From NCBI GenBank assembly GCA_016926205.1, contig JAFGPB010000092.1, forward strand, positions 1 through 42,121: 42,121 nt of DNA. The letters are read 5' to 3'. The notes below the pieces were generated by a model that saw only the letters and a program-made list of their open reading frames with translations, ran no database searches and was not told the origin of the DNA. Position numbers and translations under genes: made by a program. Of this stretch, positions 1 to 9,156 are shown piece after piece. How positions within the stretch are numbered: position 1 is the stretch's first letter; the number at the start of each line of letters is the position of its first letter. This DNA is from Bacteroidales bacterium. GTDB taxonomy: Bacteria; Bacteroidota; Bacteroidia; Bacteroidales; UBA10428.

Positions 1-91
1 GGTTTGCACTGCAGTTTTACGGGATGCTATGCGTAACCCGGCATGCTTGCTTACCAGTTCAGCCTGCTGTCAAAGCCAAGCAGCCCCGATT

Positions 92-136
92 GCGTGTGAG
101 TATTTGGGTGTGAGTGTGAGTGTGGGTGTGAGTGTG
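92..136. repeat. GTGTGA-type microsatellite
   Basis: A low-complexity run of GTGTGA/GTGTGG hexamers lies between the left window edge and rpe, followed by a run of eight A. The stretch 1-217 has no gene that I can support. One frame stays open from the left edge to about 163, but its product is a Val-Ser repeat made by the microsatellite. Slippage could make the copy number variable. Confidence 0.6.
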
Positions 137-217
137 AAAAAAAAGATTACAGAACAGAATTAAACGGTTTTCAAGGAACGGAATACAAAGTTACTGAAAA
201 TTGAGGAAATTAACCGC

Positions 218-877
218 TCAGAGGCCTGCGTTTTTTAACTGAAGAATTGCTTTAACCGGATCGGATGAACGGAAAACTGAGGTTCCTGCTACCAGTATAT
301 CAGCTCCAGCTTCAAAAATCATGCCTGCATTGATTTCGTCAATGCCTCCGTCGACCTCGATAAGAGCATGCGATCCCGTTTCATCAATGAGTTTACGCAA
401 TTTCTTGATTTTATCAAGGGAAGAAGGGATGAATCTCTGTCCTCCGAAGCCCGGATTGACTGACATGATGAGCACCAGGTCAAGTTCTGTGATGATTTCT
501 TCAAGCAGTGACACGGTAGTATGCGGATTTAAAGATACCCCGGCTTTCATGCCCAACCGCTTGATTTCCTGAATGGTACGGTTAAGATGTTTTGAGGCTT
601 CCAGATGAACCGTCAGAAAAGAAGCACCTGCACTGTGAAATGCTTCAAGATACCGTTCCGGCTTAACGATCATCAGATGGACATCAAGAGGTTTCGTACA
701 ATATTTCCTTGCAGCCTCCACAACAGGTATGCCGATGGAAAAATTCGGGACGAACAATCCGTCCATGACGTCCATATGAAGCATATCAGCTTCACTTTTG
801 TTGACAACCGCATCGATTTCCTGCTGAAGCCTTCCAAAATCAGCAGCGAGCAATGAAGGTGCAATAAGTCTTGCCAT
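218..877 (-). CDS. rpe: ribulose-phosphate 3-epimerase
   Basis: Cytoplasmic enzyme that interconverts D-ribulose 5-phosphate and D-xylulose 5-phosphate in the pentose phosphate pathway. The 219-residue protein is full length for the family and has a (beta/alpha)8 fold. Visible motifs are the N-terminal APSLLAADF, the metal and catalytic segment HMDVMDG (His34, Asp36), VHLM with His67, the phosphate-binding MSVNPGFGGQ around 138-147, and EVDGGI with the second catalytic Asp at 176. The ATG start gives the usual family N-terminus. It is read leftward, away from the sigma factor gene on the same strand, and has its own TAnnTTTG element about 26 bp upstream, so it is probably monocistronic here. 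Nothing is odd in the protein. Confidence 0.97.
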   Translation of the reverse strand: MARLIAPSLLAADFGRLQQEIDAVVNKSEADMLHMDVMDGLFVPNFSIGIPVVEAARKYCTKPLDVHLMIVKPERYLEAFHSAGASFLTVHLEASKHLNRTIQEIKRLGMKAGVSLNPHTTVSLLEEIITELDLVLIMSVNPGFGGQRFIPSSLDKIKKLRKLIDETGSHALIEVDGGIDEINAGMIFEAGADILVAGTSVFRSSDPVKAILQLKNAGL

Positions 878-902
878 ACAATATCTGATTTGGATTGATA
901 GA

Positions 903-910
903 CAAATATA
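903..910 (-). promoter_or_regulatory. Bacteroidota -7 element for rpe
   Basis: Reading leftward, TATATTTG matches the Bacteroidota TAnnTTTG consensus exactly. Transcription would begin roughly 20 nt before the rpe start codon. I see no good TTTG -33 box at the usual 19-21 bp spacing, so only the -7 element is supported. Confidence 0.45.
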
Positions 911-978
911 GGATAAATTTTTATGCCGGTTCGGTACAGTGAAAGAATCCGTCAGGGATTACCGTTTGACGTAAAGCT

Positions 979-1200
979 CTTTTTTACCGGAAAGTACCGG
1001 TTGATTTAAAACTTTTTTTCGGAGGGTACAGGTTTGATAAAATTCTCCTGCCAGAGTGAGGAAGAGGTTGATCATTTTTTTCGGAGGGTACAGGTTTGTT
1101 AAAATTCTCCTGCCAGAGTAATGAAGAGGTTGATCACAAATTTTTGTCAGAAAATGAGGATTATATAAAAGTTCCTTGCCCGGAGATTATCGGTTAATCA
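979..1200. repeat. degenerate ~62-bp tandem repeat array
   Basis: Two adjacent copies (1013-1074 and 1075-1136) differ at only three positions. A truncated, more diverged copy precedes them (979-1012), and a diverged copy follows (1137-1200) that keeps the T-run, the AAAA centre and the GGTTRATCA end. A further weak match may exist at 917-970. The array fills most of the 404-bp gap between the sigma gene stop and rpe. I see no open frame, terminator or tRNA in it. An inverted repeat ACCGG/CCGGT sits at 986-1001 in the truncated copy. Confidence 0.8.
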
Positions 1201-1281
1201 AAATCATCCTGGCTGAATTGTTCCATTCGGCAAAATACCGTCTTCGTCAGGGGTAATGATTGATTGATGAGAAGTTTCAAC

Positions 1282-2145
1282 CTAACCCAGATAGGCTTTT
1301 AGAAGTTTGCACCGGGTTGCGTTCTTAAGCCTTTTGATGGCTTTTTCCTTTATCTGGCGCACTCTTTCCCGGGTAAGGTTGAATTCTTCGCCGATTTCTT
1401 CCAGTGTGTACTGGTATTTGGTATTCAGTCCGAAGTACAGTCTGAGTATATTGGCTTCACGGTAAGTAAGCGTGGATAAAACCCTCTCGATCTCTTTTCT
1501 CAGGGAATCCGTAAGAAGTCCTTTATCCGGACTGGGAGAGTCCTTACTCAGCATGATGTCATACAGTGTGTTATCTTCATCCTCAATGATCGGGGCATCC
1601 ATTGAGACGTGCCTTCCTGCGCTTTTCATTGCCTCTTTCACATCATCGGGTGCCATTTCAAGCATTTCAGCAATTTCCTGAAAAGAAGGCTCACGTTCAA
1701 ATGATTGTTCAAGTTCCGCAAAAGCTTTGTTGATTCTGTTTATGGAACCAATTTTATTCAAGGGAAGCCTCACAATTCTGGCCTGCTCGGCCAAAGCCTG
1801 AAGGATAGATTGTCTGATCCACCATACAGCATAGGAAATGAATTTAAATCCCCTTGTTTCATCAAAACGCTGGGCGGCTTTAATCAGGCCGAGATTACCC
1901 TCATTAATAAGATCCGGTAAACTTAATCCCTGATTCTGGTATTGTTTTGAGACTGAAACGACGAACCGGAGATTTGCCTGAACTAATTTATTCATAGCCT
2001 TTTCATCACCGTTTTTAATTCTGCGTGCAAGTTCAACTTCTTCTTCTGATGAAAGGAGCTCGACCTTTCCGATTTCATGCAGGTATTTGTCAAGTGACGG
2101 TGTTTCGCGGTTTGTAACCTGCTTCACGATTTTCAGCTGTCTCAT
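1282..2145 (-). CDS. rpoD: primary sigma-70 factor (RpoD-like)
   Basis: RNA polymerase sigma factor of the Bacteroidota housekeeping type, 287 residues, far shorter than the enterobacterial RpoD because region 1.1 and the non-conserved insert are absent. Region 1.2 begins near residue 15 ([11 protein letters not shown]). Region 2 spans about 50-120 with [26 protein letters not shown] and the -10-binding helix around [13 protein letters not shown]. Region 3 covers about 130-205. Region 4 with the helix-turn-helix [21 protein letters not shown] ends at the C-terminus. In this phylum the family recognises TTTG / TAnnTTTG promoters, which agrees with the elements seen throughout this window. The ATG start is followed by the family's typical MRQLKI N-terminus. 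It is divergent from rho across a 380-bp gap. Confidence 0.96.
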   Translation of the reverse strand: MRQLKIVKQVTNRETPSLDKYLHEIGKVELLSSEEEVELARRIKNGDEKAMNKLVQANLRFVVSVSKQYQNQGLSLPDLINEGNLGLIKAAQRFDETRGFKFISYAVWWIRQSILQALAEQARIVRLPLNKIGSINRINKAFAELEQSFEREPSFQEIAEMLEMAPDDVKEAMKSAGRHVSMDAPIIEDEDNTLYDIMLSKDSPSPDKGLLTDSLRKEIERVLSTLTYREANILRLYFGLNTKYQYTLEEIGEEFNLTRERVRQIKEKAIKRLKNATRCKLLKAYLG

Positions 2146-2234
2146 ATAGATAGGGCTTTGAAATTTTTAAGATGTTTGAAAGCTCATTAGATAAAAGCCA
2201 GGTGATGATCCCCTACACTAATATATATTTGATT

Positions 2235-2267
2235 CAATAATACTTTATAAAACAGCTAATTGATAAA
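2235..2267 (-). promoter_or_regulatory. candidate sigma gene promoter
   Basis: Leftward, TTTA (2264-2267) is followed after 21 bp by TATTATTG (2235-2242), one mismatch from TAnnTTTG. It lies about 90 bp upstream of the sigma factor start. The rest of the 2146-2525 gap is AT-rich; it also holds a small stem-loop GCCCT/AGGGC at 2289-2303 with no T-run and no open frame I would support. Confidence 0.33.
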
Positions 2268-2360
2268 GGCGAACACCCTTAAACCCCCGCCCTTAAAGAG
2301 GGCTTAAAATTATGAAAAATTTCATTAGGAACTGTTATAAAAAAATAATTTATCTTTTTT

Positions 2361-2391
2361 TTTGGTATTTGTTATGAATTAAGTATTATTG
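2361..2391 (+). promoter_or_regulatory. candidate rho promoter
   Basis: TTTG at 2361-2364 and TATTATTG at 2384-2391 are separated by exactly 19 bp, the usual Bacteroidota spacing; the -7 element has one mismatch to TAnnTTTG. The implied leader to the rho start is about 125 nt, long enough for the autogenous control common for rho, although no leader peptide or attenuator is evident. Confidence 0.5.
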
Positions 2392-2525
2392 CAGCAGAAT
2401 TCCCATTTACAGACCATCTTAAGTTAACCCAGGATTTCCAGTAAGTCGATTATTCTTTCTTACTTGCAAGCGTTTTTGGATTTTAGTTTAAGATAATACT
2501 TCAAATATTAATTCTCACAACACAT

Positions 2526-4289
2526 ATGTATGATATTTTAGAGCTTAACAAGAAATTACTGCCTGAGCTCAAAGAGATTGCCAAACAATTGAATATTAAA
2601 AGGGCTGATACCCTGAGAAAACAAGACCTTATTTATAAAATTCTTGATCAACAGGCAATACGTGCCATTGAGTCCAGGAGAGGAGAGAATAAGCCCCAGA
2701 CAGAATCATCGTTTGGCAAAGAAGACAAAAGAAGGGGACGGCGGCCAAGGCGACAGGAAATCTCAGTTCCGGTAAACAGGGTAAAAAACACACCGGAGGA
2801 AGGGAAAACCGGTTCAGGTCAGGTTGAAAACAGATCAATGGAAAGGAAAGTCCCGGAAAATTACAGACGAAATGAACCCAAGGAAAGTCATAAGGAACAT
2901 ACCTCCTACCACAGGAAAGAAAAGCAGGCAAGAGAAGAATTTCAGGTAAAAAATAATCCGGCAGGGCATCCTGGAAGCAATAAAGTGAATGTACTTGACG
3001 ACGTCATCCTTCCGGAACTTGAAGAAAATAATAATCTTAATTCCGGCACTGCATTCGCAGATACCGAAAAGGAGGCGCCTGCACCGGAAGTAAAAAGCAG
3101 ACAGGAAAGCCATTACAGGATAAATTTGGAAAAGAAACCACTGACCCAGGATAAGGTCAATGAATTCGACGGGATCATTACCTGTCAGGGAGTGCTTGAA
3201 ATCATGCCGGATGGTTATGGTTTCCTTCGTTCTTCAGATTACAATTATCTGAATTCTCCGGATGACATCTATGTCTCACAGTCCCAAATCAAGCTGTTTG
3301 GCCTGAAAACGGGAGATACGTTGACAGGAACCATCAGACCGCCCAAAGAGGGCGAAAAGTACTTTCCGCTGATCAAAGTGCTGGAGATAAACGGACGGAA
3401 TCCTGATTTCATACGTGACAGGGTACCTTTTGATTATCTCACACCACTGTTCCCGAATGAGAAGTTTACACTTTTAAAAAGAGGTGAACGATCCAATCTT
3501 TCAGTACGGATTGTGGATATGTTCACACCCATCGGCAAGGGACAGAGGGGTCTTATCGTTGCCCAACCGAAAACCGGGAAAACCATTCTGCTTCAGGATA
3601 TTGCTAATGCCATAGCTTACAACCACCCGGAAGTATACCTGATTATCCTGCTCATTGATGAAAGGCCGGAAGAAGTTACAGAAATGGCTAGGAATGTGAA
3701 AGGTGAGGTCATATCATCTACTTTTGATGAACCGGCTGAAAGGCATGTACGCGTTGCCAATATTGTCATTGAAAAAGCCAAGCGACTTGTTGAATGCGGC
3801 CATGATGTCGTAATCCTGCTGGATTCCATAACAAGACTTGCAAGGGCATTCAATACCATTGCACCTGCGTCCGGAAAGGTTTTATCGGGGGGCGTCGATT
3901 CAAACGCATTGCAAAAACCGAAGCGATTTTTTGGTGCTGCCCGTAATATTGAAAATGGCGGGTCACTTACCATTATTGCAACAGCTCTGACGGATACCGG
4001 ATCAAAAATGGATGATGTGATCTTTGAAGAGTTTAAGGGTACCGGCAACATGGAATTGCAGCTTGACCGTAAACTGTCCAACAGACGTATATATCCTTCC
4101 ATAGATATGACAGCATCCAGCACAAGAAGGGAAGATCTTCTGCTTGACAAGAATTTCCTGAACAAGATCTGGATCCTCAGAAAATACCTCACGGACATGA
4201 ACTCCATTGAAGCTATGGAATTTCTCAGGGAACGGCTTGCCAAAACCGACTCAAATGAGGAATTTCTGATCTCCATGAATGGTGAATAA
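2526..4289 (+). CDS. rho: transcription termination factor Rho
   Basis: Hexameric RNA-dependent ATPase that ends transcription. The 587-residue protein is about 170 longer than E. coli Rho. Residues 1-47 form the Rho N-terminal helical domain. Residues ~50-205 are a polar, Lys/Arg/Glu/Asn-rich stretch of low complexity that is probably disordered. The cold-shock-like RNA-binding domain spans ~215-290 with [13 protein letters not shown]. The ATPase domain has the Walker A AQPKTGKT at 346-353, ERPEEVTEM, Walker B VVILLDS at 428-434 and the Q/R-loop region [15 protein letters not shown] at 454-468. Rho proteins with a disordered insertion are typical of Bacteroidota. It stands alone, divergent from the sigma gene. 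The ATG start gives the family N-terminus [10 protein letters not shown]. Confidence 0.97.
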   Translation: MYDILELNKKLLPELKEIAKQLNIKRADTLRKQDLIYKILDQQAIRAIESRRGENKPQTESSFGKEDKRRGRRPRRQEISVPVNRVKNTPEEGKTGSGQVENRSMERKVPENYRRNEPKESHKEHTSYHRKEKQAREEFQVKNNPAGHPGSNKVNVLDDVILPELEENNNLNSGTAFADTEKEAPAPEVKSRQESHYRINLEKKPLTQDKVNEFDGIITCQGVLEIMPDGYGFLRSSDYNYLNSPDDIYVSQSQIKLFGLKTGDTLTGTIRPPKEGEKYFPLIKVLEINGRNPDFIRDRVPFDYLTPLFPNEKFTLLKRGERSNLSVRIVDMFTPIGKGQRGLIVAQPKTGKTILLQDIANAIAYNHPEVYLIILLIDERPEEVTEMARNVKGEVISSTFDEPAERHVRVANIVIEKAKRLVECGHDVVILLDSITRLARAFNTIAPASGKVLSGGVDSNALQKPKRFFGAARNIENGGSLTIIATALTDTGSKMDDVIFEEFKGTGNMELQLDRKLSNRRIYPSIDMTASSTRREDLLLDKNFLNKIWILRKYLTDMNSIEAMEFLRERLAKTDSNEEFLISMNGE

Positions 4290-4417
4290 TTCTGTATTGA
4301 TCCCATGGTGATTTTTTTGTTCATACAACCCTGTGTGATTGTTCCAATGCTTATTTAAAATCAGAATGAATAACATATGTATGACAAATAACGTAACGGA
4401 TAATCTCTGATTTATTA

Positions 4418-4425
4418 TAATTTTG
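4418..4425 (+). promoter_or_regulatory. -7 element for pyruvate:ferredoxin oxidoreductase
   Basis: TAATTTTG is an exact TAnnTTTG match 50 bp before the start codon of the oxidoreductase gene, implying a leader of about 40 nt. No clear TTTG box lies 19-21 bp upstream. It is a sound candidate because the gene follows rho by 185 bp. Confidence 0.5.
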
Positions 4426-4474
4426 TACTTCATTTAGAAATATCTGGTAAAACATTAAAAATTAACAAGTTAAT

Positions 4475-7400
4475 ATGTCTACTAAAAAAACTTATCTGAC
4501 ATGTGACGGAAATTATGCTGCATCATATGTTGCATATATGTTTAGCGAAGTGGCAGCAATTTATCCGATAACACCTTCATCAACCATGGCTGAAAATATT
4601 GATGAATGGGCAGCCAACGGCAGAAAAAATATATTCAATGAGGTGGTTAAAGTGGTTGAGATGCAGTCTGAAGCTGGTGCTGCCGGAGCCCTTCACGGAT
4701 CACTTCAGGCAGGATCCCTTTCTTCAACTTTCACTGCATCACAGGGCTTGCTGCTGATGATTCCCAATATGTTCAAAATATCCGGTGAGTTGTTACCGGG
4801 AGTATTTCACGTCTCGGCCCGTTCTGTTGCCACGCATGCGCTTTCGATCTTCGGTGATCACAGTGACGTGATGAGCACACGGCAGACTGGTTTTGCATTG
4901 CTTGCAACAGGAAGCGTTCAGGAAATTATGGATCTTGGCGGTGTGGCACATTTGGCTGCAATAAAATCAAGAATTCCCTTTCTCCATTTTTTTGACGGTT
5001 TCAGAACCTCTGCCGAAATACAGAAAATCGAAGCCATGGACATGTCAGATATGGCAAAACTTATTGATTACAAAGCATTAAAAGAATTCAGAGACAGGGC
5101 TTTAAATCCCGAACATCCTGTAACACGCGGAACAGCTCAGAATCCTGATATTTTCTTCCAGAATCGTGAGGCTGCAAATCCTTTTTATGATGCAGTCCCC
5201 GATATCGTTGAAGGTTATATGAAGGATATCTCAAAACTAACCGGAAGGGAATACGCACCGTTCAGGTATTACGGGGCTTCCGATGCAGAAAATATAATAA
5301 TTGCCATGGGTTCAGTGACTGAGACGGCACAGGATGTTGTCGATCATCTGAATGCCGGGGGAAAGAAGGTAGGTCTGGTCATAGTACACCTTTACAGACC
5401 TTTTTCATGCAGACACCTTTTAAAAGTTTTGCCCGAAACGGTTAAAAAGATTACCGTACTGGACCGCACAAAGGAACCCGGAGCTAACGGAGAGCCTCTG
5501 TATCTTGATGTCCGCAACGTGTTTTACCGAAAACCTGATGCCCCTGTTGTACTCGGCGGACGTTACGGTCTGAGCTCCAAGGATACCACTCCTGTTCAAA
5601 TTATTACAGCATTTGAAAACATGGAACTGGATGAGCCTAAAAATCTGTTTTCAATAGGCATTGATGATGATGTTACAAAACAATCCTTACCGTTAAAACC
5701 GGAAGTAAGCATATCGGATAAAGGTACCTATGAGGCAAAATTCTATGGTATTGGATCAGACGGTACTGTAACGGCCAATAAGAACTCAATTAAAATCATA
5801 GGAGATACCACGGACAAATACGTACAGGCATATTTTGCCTACGATTCCAAGAAATCCGGAGGCGCAACCGTTTCTCATCTCCGTTTTGGCGACAGGTTGA
5901 TCCGCGCACCATACCTTGTGGGCACACCTGATTTTGTCGCATGTCATGTGCCTGCATATCTCGATAAATATGATATGTTAAAGGGTATTAAAAAGGAAGG
6001 GACATTCCTGCTGAACAGCATATGGGATGCTGAAGAAACCAAAGACAGGCTTCCTGACAGGATCAAAAAGACCCTGGCTGAAAACAATGTCAGCTTTTAC
6101 ATCATCAATGCAACAAAAATCGCGGAAGATATTGGTCTTGGCAACCGTACCAATTCAATCATGCAGTCCGCATTCTTCAAAATAGCAAAAGTCATACCCT
6201 ATGAGAATGCGGTGAAAGAGATGAAAAAAGCCATTGTGAAAACATTCAGCCGCAAGGGTGAGGAAATCGTAAACATGAATCTGGCCGCCATTGACCAGGG
6301 AGGCAGTGTTGAAAAGGTTGAAGTACCTGCAGAGTGGGCAAACATCGGGATTAAACCCGTGAAAGATGACCGTAACATTCCTGCATTTATTAAAGAAGTG
6401 GCGGAACCGATGAACATGCTCAGGGGAGATGAGCTTAAGGTAAGCGCGTTTTCCGGCAGGGAGGACGGTACATTTCCTTCAGGTACAACGGTTTATGAAA
6501 AACGTGGTGTCGCGGTAAATGTCCCGGAATGGCAACCTGAAAAATGCATCCAGTGCAACCAGTGTGCCTATGTATGTCCCCATGCATGCATCAGACCCTT
6601 CCTTCTCAATGAGGAGGAAATGAAAAACGTACCGGAAGGGACGGTTACACTGAAAGCGATCGGTAAGGGACTTGAAGGTTTGCAATACCGGCTGCAGGTC
6701 AGCGTTCTGGATTGCACCGGTTGCGGATTGTGTGAGGATGTCTGTCCGTCCAAGGAAAAGTCACTGATCATGAAACCGCTTGGCACGCAGATGGCTGAAG
6801 TTGACCGTTGGGATTACATGTTTGAAGAGGTTTCATCCAAAGACCACCTGATTGAGATTGACAAATCAGTTAAAAACAGCCAGTTTGCCCAACCTCTTTT
6901 TGAATTCTCTGGTGCATGCGGCGGTTGTGGCGAGACGCCTTATATTAAACTGATCACTCAGCTGTTCGGTGACCGGATGATCGTGGCCAACGCAACAGGG
7001 TGTTCATCAATATACGGCGGTTCGGCTCCTTCCACACCGTATTGTACAAACAAGGAAGGAAAGGGACCTGCCTGGGCCAATTCACTTTTTGAGGACAACG
7101 CGGAGTACGGTTTCGGTCTCGCTCTGGGTGTGAACAAAATGAGGGAAAGAATAGCTCGCCTGATGCACGAATCCCTTGAGAACAAGAACGGATTCCCGGA
7201 ACAAGTCCTTGATGTCTTTAAAGAATGGATCGAATCAAAAGAGCAGGCATCTATTACAAAAGCTGCATCGGCCAAAGTGATTGAAGTACTATCCGGAATG
7301 GACAATGCAGTGGCAAAGGAAATACTTGCCCTGCAGCAATATCTGGTTAAAAAGTCGGTGTGGGTATTCGGTGGTGACGGCTGGGCATATGATATCGGCT

Positions 7401-8023
7401 ATGGCGGACTGGACCATGTAATTGCATCAGGTGAAGATGTGAACATTCTTGTACTGGATACGGAAGTTTATTCCAATACCGGAGGACAGGCTTCCAAAGC
7501 CACTCCGGTAGGTGCGGTGGCTAAATTTGCCGCATCGGGTAAGAAGATCAGGAAAAAGGACCTCGGTGCTATGGCTTTGACATATGGTTACGTATATGTT
7601 GCCCAGGTTGCCATGGGCGCCAGTCAGAACCAGTTTCTGAAGGCATTGCGGGAAGCAGAGGCTTATCCCGGACCTTCACTGATCATCGCCTATGCACCCT
7701 GCATTAATCATGGCTTAAGGGCTGGAATGGAAAAGTCACAGGAGGAACAAAAGCTTGCCGTTGCGGCAGGATACTGGCATCTATACCGGTACAATCCGTT
7801 GCTGGAAAAAGAAGGAAAGAATCCCTTTGAGCTTGATTCCAGGGAACCTGACTGGAGCAAATTCCAGGAGTTCCTGAATGGCGAAGTACGCTACACATCG
7901 CTTAAAAAGGCATTTCCGAAGGAAGCTGAAGTGTTGTTTGCATCCGCTGAAGAAAATGCCCGGTGGAGATACAACAGTTATAAACGACTTGCATCGATGG
8001 ATTTTTCAAAGCAGGAAAACTGA
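4475..8023 (+). CDS. nifJ: pyruvate:ferredoxin (flavodoxin) oxidoreductase
   Basis: Oxygen-sensitive, thiamine-diphosphate and iron-sulphur enzyme that converts pyruvate and CoA to acetyl-CoA and CO2 with reduction of ferredoxin; central to anaerobic energy metabolism. The single 1182-residue chain has the full set of fused domains. Domain I holds YPITPSS (30-36). Two 4Fe-4S clusters follow: CIQCNQCAYVCP near 689-701 and CTGCGLCEDVCP near 747-758. The C-terminal thiamine domain has proximal-cluster cysteines in CGGCGETP near 814, ATGCSSIYGG, and the thiamine/Mg motif GGDGWAYDIGYGG near 966. No truncation is seen. Its own TAnnTTTG element and a downstream terminator hairpin suggest a one-gene transcript. 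Confidence 0.97.
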   Translation: MSTKKTYLTCDGNYAASYVAYMFSEVAAIYPITPSSTMAENIDEWAANGRKNIFNEVVKVVEMQSEAGAAGALHGSLQAGSLSSTFTASQGLLLMIPNMFKISGELLPGVFHVSARSVATHALSIFGDHSDVMSTRQTGFALLATGSVQEIMDLGGVAHLAAIKSRIPFLHFFDGFRTSAEIQKIEAMDMSDMAKLIDYKALKEFRDRALNPEHPVTRGTAQNPDIFFQNREAANPFYDAVPDIVEGYMKDISKLTGREYAPFRYYGASDAENIIIAMGSVTETAQDVVDHLNAGGKKVGLVIVHLYRPFSCRHLLKVLPETVKKITVLDRTKEPGANGEPLYLDVRNVFYRKPDAPVVLGGRYGLSSKDTTPVQIITAFENMELDEPKNLFSIGIDDDVTKQSLPLKPEVSISDKGTYEAKFYGIGSDGTVTANKNSIKIIGDTTDKYVQAYFAYDSKKSGGATVSHLRFGDRLIRAPYLVGTPDFVACHVPAYLDKYDMLKGIKKEGTFLLNSIWDAEETKDRLPDRIKKTLAENNVSFYIINATKIAEDIGLGNRTNSIMQSAFFKIAKVIPYENAVKEMKKAIVKTFSRKGEEIVNMNLAAIDQGGSVEKVEVPAEWANIGIKPVKDDRNIPAFIKEVAEPMNMLRGDELKVSAFSGREDGTFPSGTTVYEKRGVAVNVPEWQPEKCIQCNQCAYVCPHACIRPFLLNEEEMKNVPEGTVTLKAIGKGLEGLQYRLQVSVLDCTGCGLCEDVCPSKEKSLIMKPLGTQMAEVDRWDYMFEEVSSKDHLIEIDKSVKNSQFAQPLFEFSGACGGCGETPYIKLITQLFGDRMIVANATGCSSIYGGSAPSTPYCTNKEGKGPAWANSLFEDNAEYGFGLALGVNKMRERIARLMHESLENKNGFPEQVLDVFKEWIESKEQASITKAASAKVIEVLSGMDNAVAKEILALQQYLVKKSVWVFGGDGWAYDIGYGGLDHVIASGEDVNILVLDTEVYSNTGGQASKATPVGAVAKFAASGKKIRKKDLGAMALTYGYVYVAQVAMGASQNQFLKALREAEAYPGPSLIIAYAPCINHGLRAGMEKSQEEQKLAVAAGYWHLYRYNPLLEKEGKNPFELDSREPDWSKFQEFLNGEVRYTSLKKAFPKEAEVLFASAEENARWRYNSYKRLASMDFSKQEN

Positions 8024-8045
8024 ATTTGTTTCGGGTAAAATCCAG

Positions 8046-8082
8046 AAGGCTGTCTCATCATTGCGGCAGCCTTTTATTTTAT
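8046..8082 (+). terminator. Rho-independent terminator after nifJ
   Basis: AAGGCTG (8046-8052) pairs with CAGCCTT (8067-8073) around a 14-nt loop, followed by a T-rich tract. It begins 22 bp after the nifJ stop codon. Confidence 0.7.
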
Positions 8083-8090
8083 TATTTTTG
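8060..8090 (+). promoter_or_regulatory. ruvX promoter overlapping the nifJ terminator
   Basis: ATTG (8060-8063) and an exact TAnnTTTG match, TATTTTTG (8083-8090), are 19 bp apart. The -33 box lies in the loop of the terminator hairpin and the -7 element directly after its T-tract. The predicted start of transcription is only about 10 nt before the TTG start codon of ruvX, leaving little or no leader. Confidence 0.5.
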
Positions 8091-8107
8091 CATAGAGATT
8101 TCATATT

Positions 8108-8551
8108 TTGGGCAGAATACTGGCAGTAGATTACGGACAAAAACGTACCGGAATAGCGGTGACCGACCCGCTGCAACTGATTGCAAACGGTCTGGTAACT
8201 GTTCCTACATCGGAAATATTTTCATTTCTGGCTGAATATTTCGGGAAAGAAGCTGTGGAGGCTGTTGTCGTGGGTTATCCCAGAGAAATGAACAATTTAC
8301 CCTCTGAAGCGGTTCAATATATCGAACCTTTTGTAAGAAAACTTAAAAAGATGTATCCTGAGAAAAACATCGTGATGATGGACGAACGTTTCACATCAAA
8401 GATTGCTGTTCGTGCTATGATAGAAGGGGGTGCAAAAAAGAAAACACGGCAGAATAAAAGCATCATTGACAGGATCAGCGCAACAATAATACTTCAGTCG
8501 TACCTGGAAATGAGAAAAAGCCGAGATCAGTATTTAACAATTGATGAGTAA
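8108..8551 (+). CDS. ruvX: RuvX/YqgF-family putative Holliday junction resolvase / pre-16S rRNA nuclease
   Basis: RNase H-fold nuclease family; E. coli YqgF acts in 16S rRNA 5' maturation, and other members resolve Holliday junctions. The 147 residues are the normal length. The first metal-binding motif is VDYGQKRTGIAVTDP (8-22), followed by VVVGYPREMN, MDERFTS and the C-terminal acidic motif in IIDRISATIILQSYLE. The start is TTG, chosen because translation from it gives the conserved family N-terminus MGRILAVDYG; the only in-frame ATG codons lie well inside the domain. No Shine-Dalgarno sequence is visible. def follows after 6 bp, so the two genes are surely co-transcribed. Confidence 0.93.
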   Translation: MGRILAVDYGQKRTGIAVTDPLQLIANGLVTVPTSEIFSFLAEYFGKEAVEAVVVGYPREMNNLPSEAVQYIEPFVRKLKKMYPEKNIVMMDERFTSKIAVRAMIEGGAKKKTRQNKSIIDRISATIILQSYLEMRKSRDQYLTIDE

Positions 8552-8557
8552 GAAATA

Positions 8558-9112
8558 ATGGTATATCCGATAGTAGTATATGGTTCTCCGGTGCTCAGAC
8601 AGGTTGCAAAAGAGATCGACCGGAATTATTCTGGTCTTGAACAACTCATAGCAGATATGTTCGAGACCATGTACGAATCTGATGGTATGGGTCTTGCAGC
8701 GCCACAGATCGGTAAGTCGATCAGACTGTTTATCATGGACCTGACATCGCTTGAAGAAGAAGATGCTTCATTGAAAGATTTCAGAAAAGTCTTTATCAAT
8801 GCAAAGATCGTTGAATATGAAGGTGATACATGGATCATGAATGAGGGATGCCTTAGTTTTCCTTTGCTTAAAGAAGATGTGGAACGAAAAAACAGGATCA
8901 GGATCCAGTATTATGATGAAAACTGGGAATTTCATGATGAAATTATGGATGGTTACAAAGCACGCGTCGTCCAGCACGAATACGACCATATCAACGGCAT
9001 CCTGTTCATCGATCTTATTCCCCCTTTAAGGAAGAAACTAATCAAAGGAAAGCTTAATGACATTACCCGTTGCAAAGTCGATGTGAGCTACCAGATCAGG
9101 CTTATGAAATAA
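8558..9112 (+). CDS. def: peptide deformylase
   Basis: Metalloenzyme that removes the formyl group from the N-terminal methionine of new proteins. All three family motifs are present in the 184-residue protein: GMGLAAPQIG near 43-52, EGCLS with the metal-binding Cys near 100, and HEYDH with two metal-binding His and the catalytic Glu near 142-146. The C-terminus has the extended, charged tail usual in Bacteroidota homologues. It starts 6 bp after ruvX, implying translational coupling, and ends 44 bp from the convergent methyltransferase gene. Confidence 0.97.
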   Translation: MVYPIVVYGSPVLRQVAKEIDRNYSGLEQLIADMFETMYESDGMGLAAPQIGKSIRLFIMDLTSLEEEDASLKDFRKVFINAKIVEYEGDTWIMNEGCLSFPLLKEDVERKNRIRIQYYDENWEFHDEIMDGYKARVVQHEYDHINGILFIDLIPPLRKKLIKGKLNDITRCKVDVSYQIRLMK

Positions 9113-9156
9113 CGCAACGCCCGGACGGGCGGGACATCATCGCTGAACCAGGTCCG

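Noticed and set aside
2-163. Open frame running in from the left edge, ending with a Val-Ser repeat
   Set aside because: The repeat results from the GTGTGA microsatellite, there is no recognisable domain, and codon use is poor; a 3' end of an upstream gene cannot be excluded but is not supported.
2289-2303. Stem-loop GCCCT/AGGGC between the sigma gene and rho as a terminator
   Set aside because: No T-run follows on either strand and both flanking genes start here rather than end.
3617-4324. Long antisense open frame (~235 codons) opposite rho
   Set aside because: It mirrors the rho ATPase coding region, has no recognisable domain, and is explained by the strong codon bias of rho.
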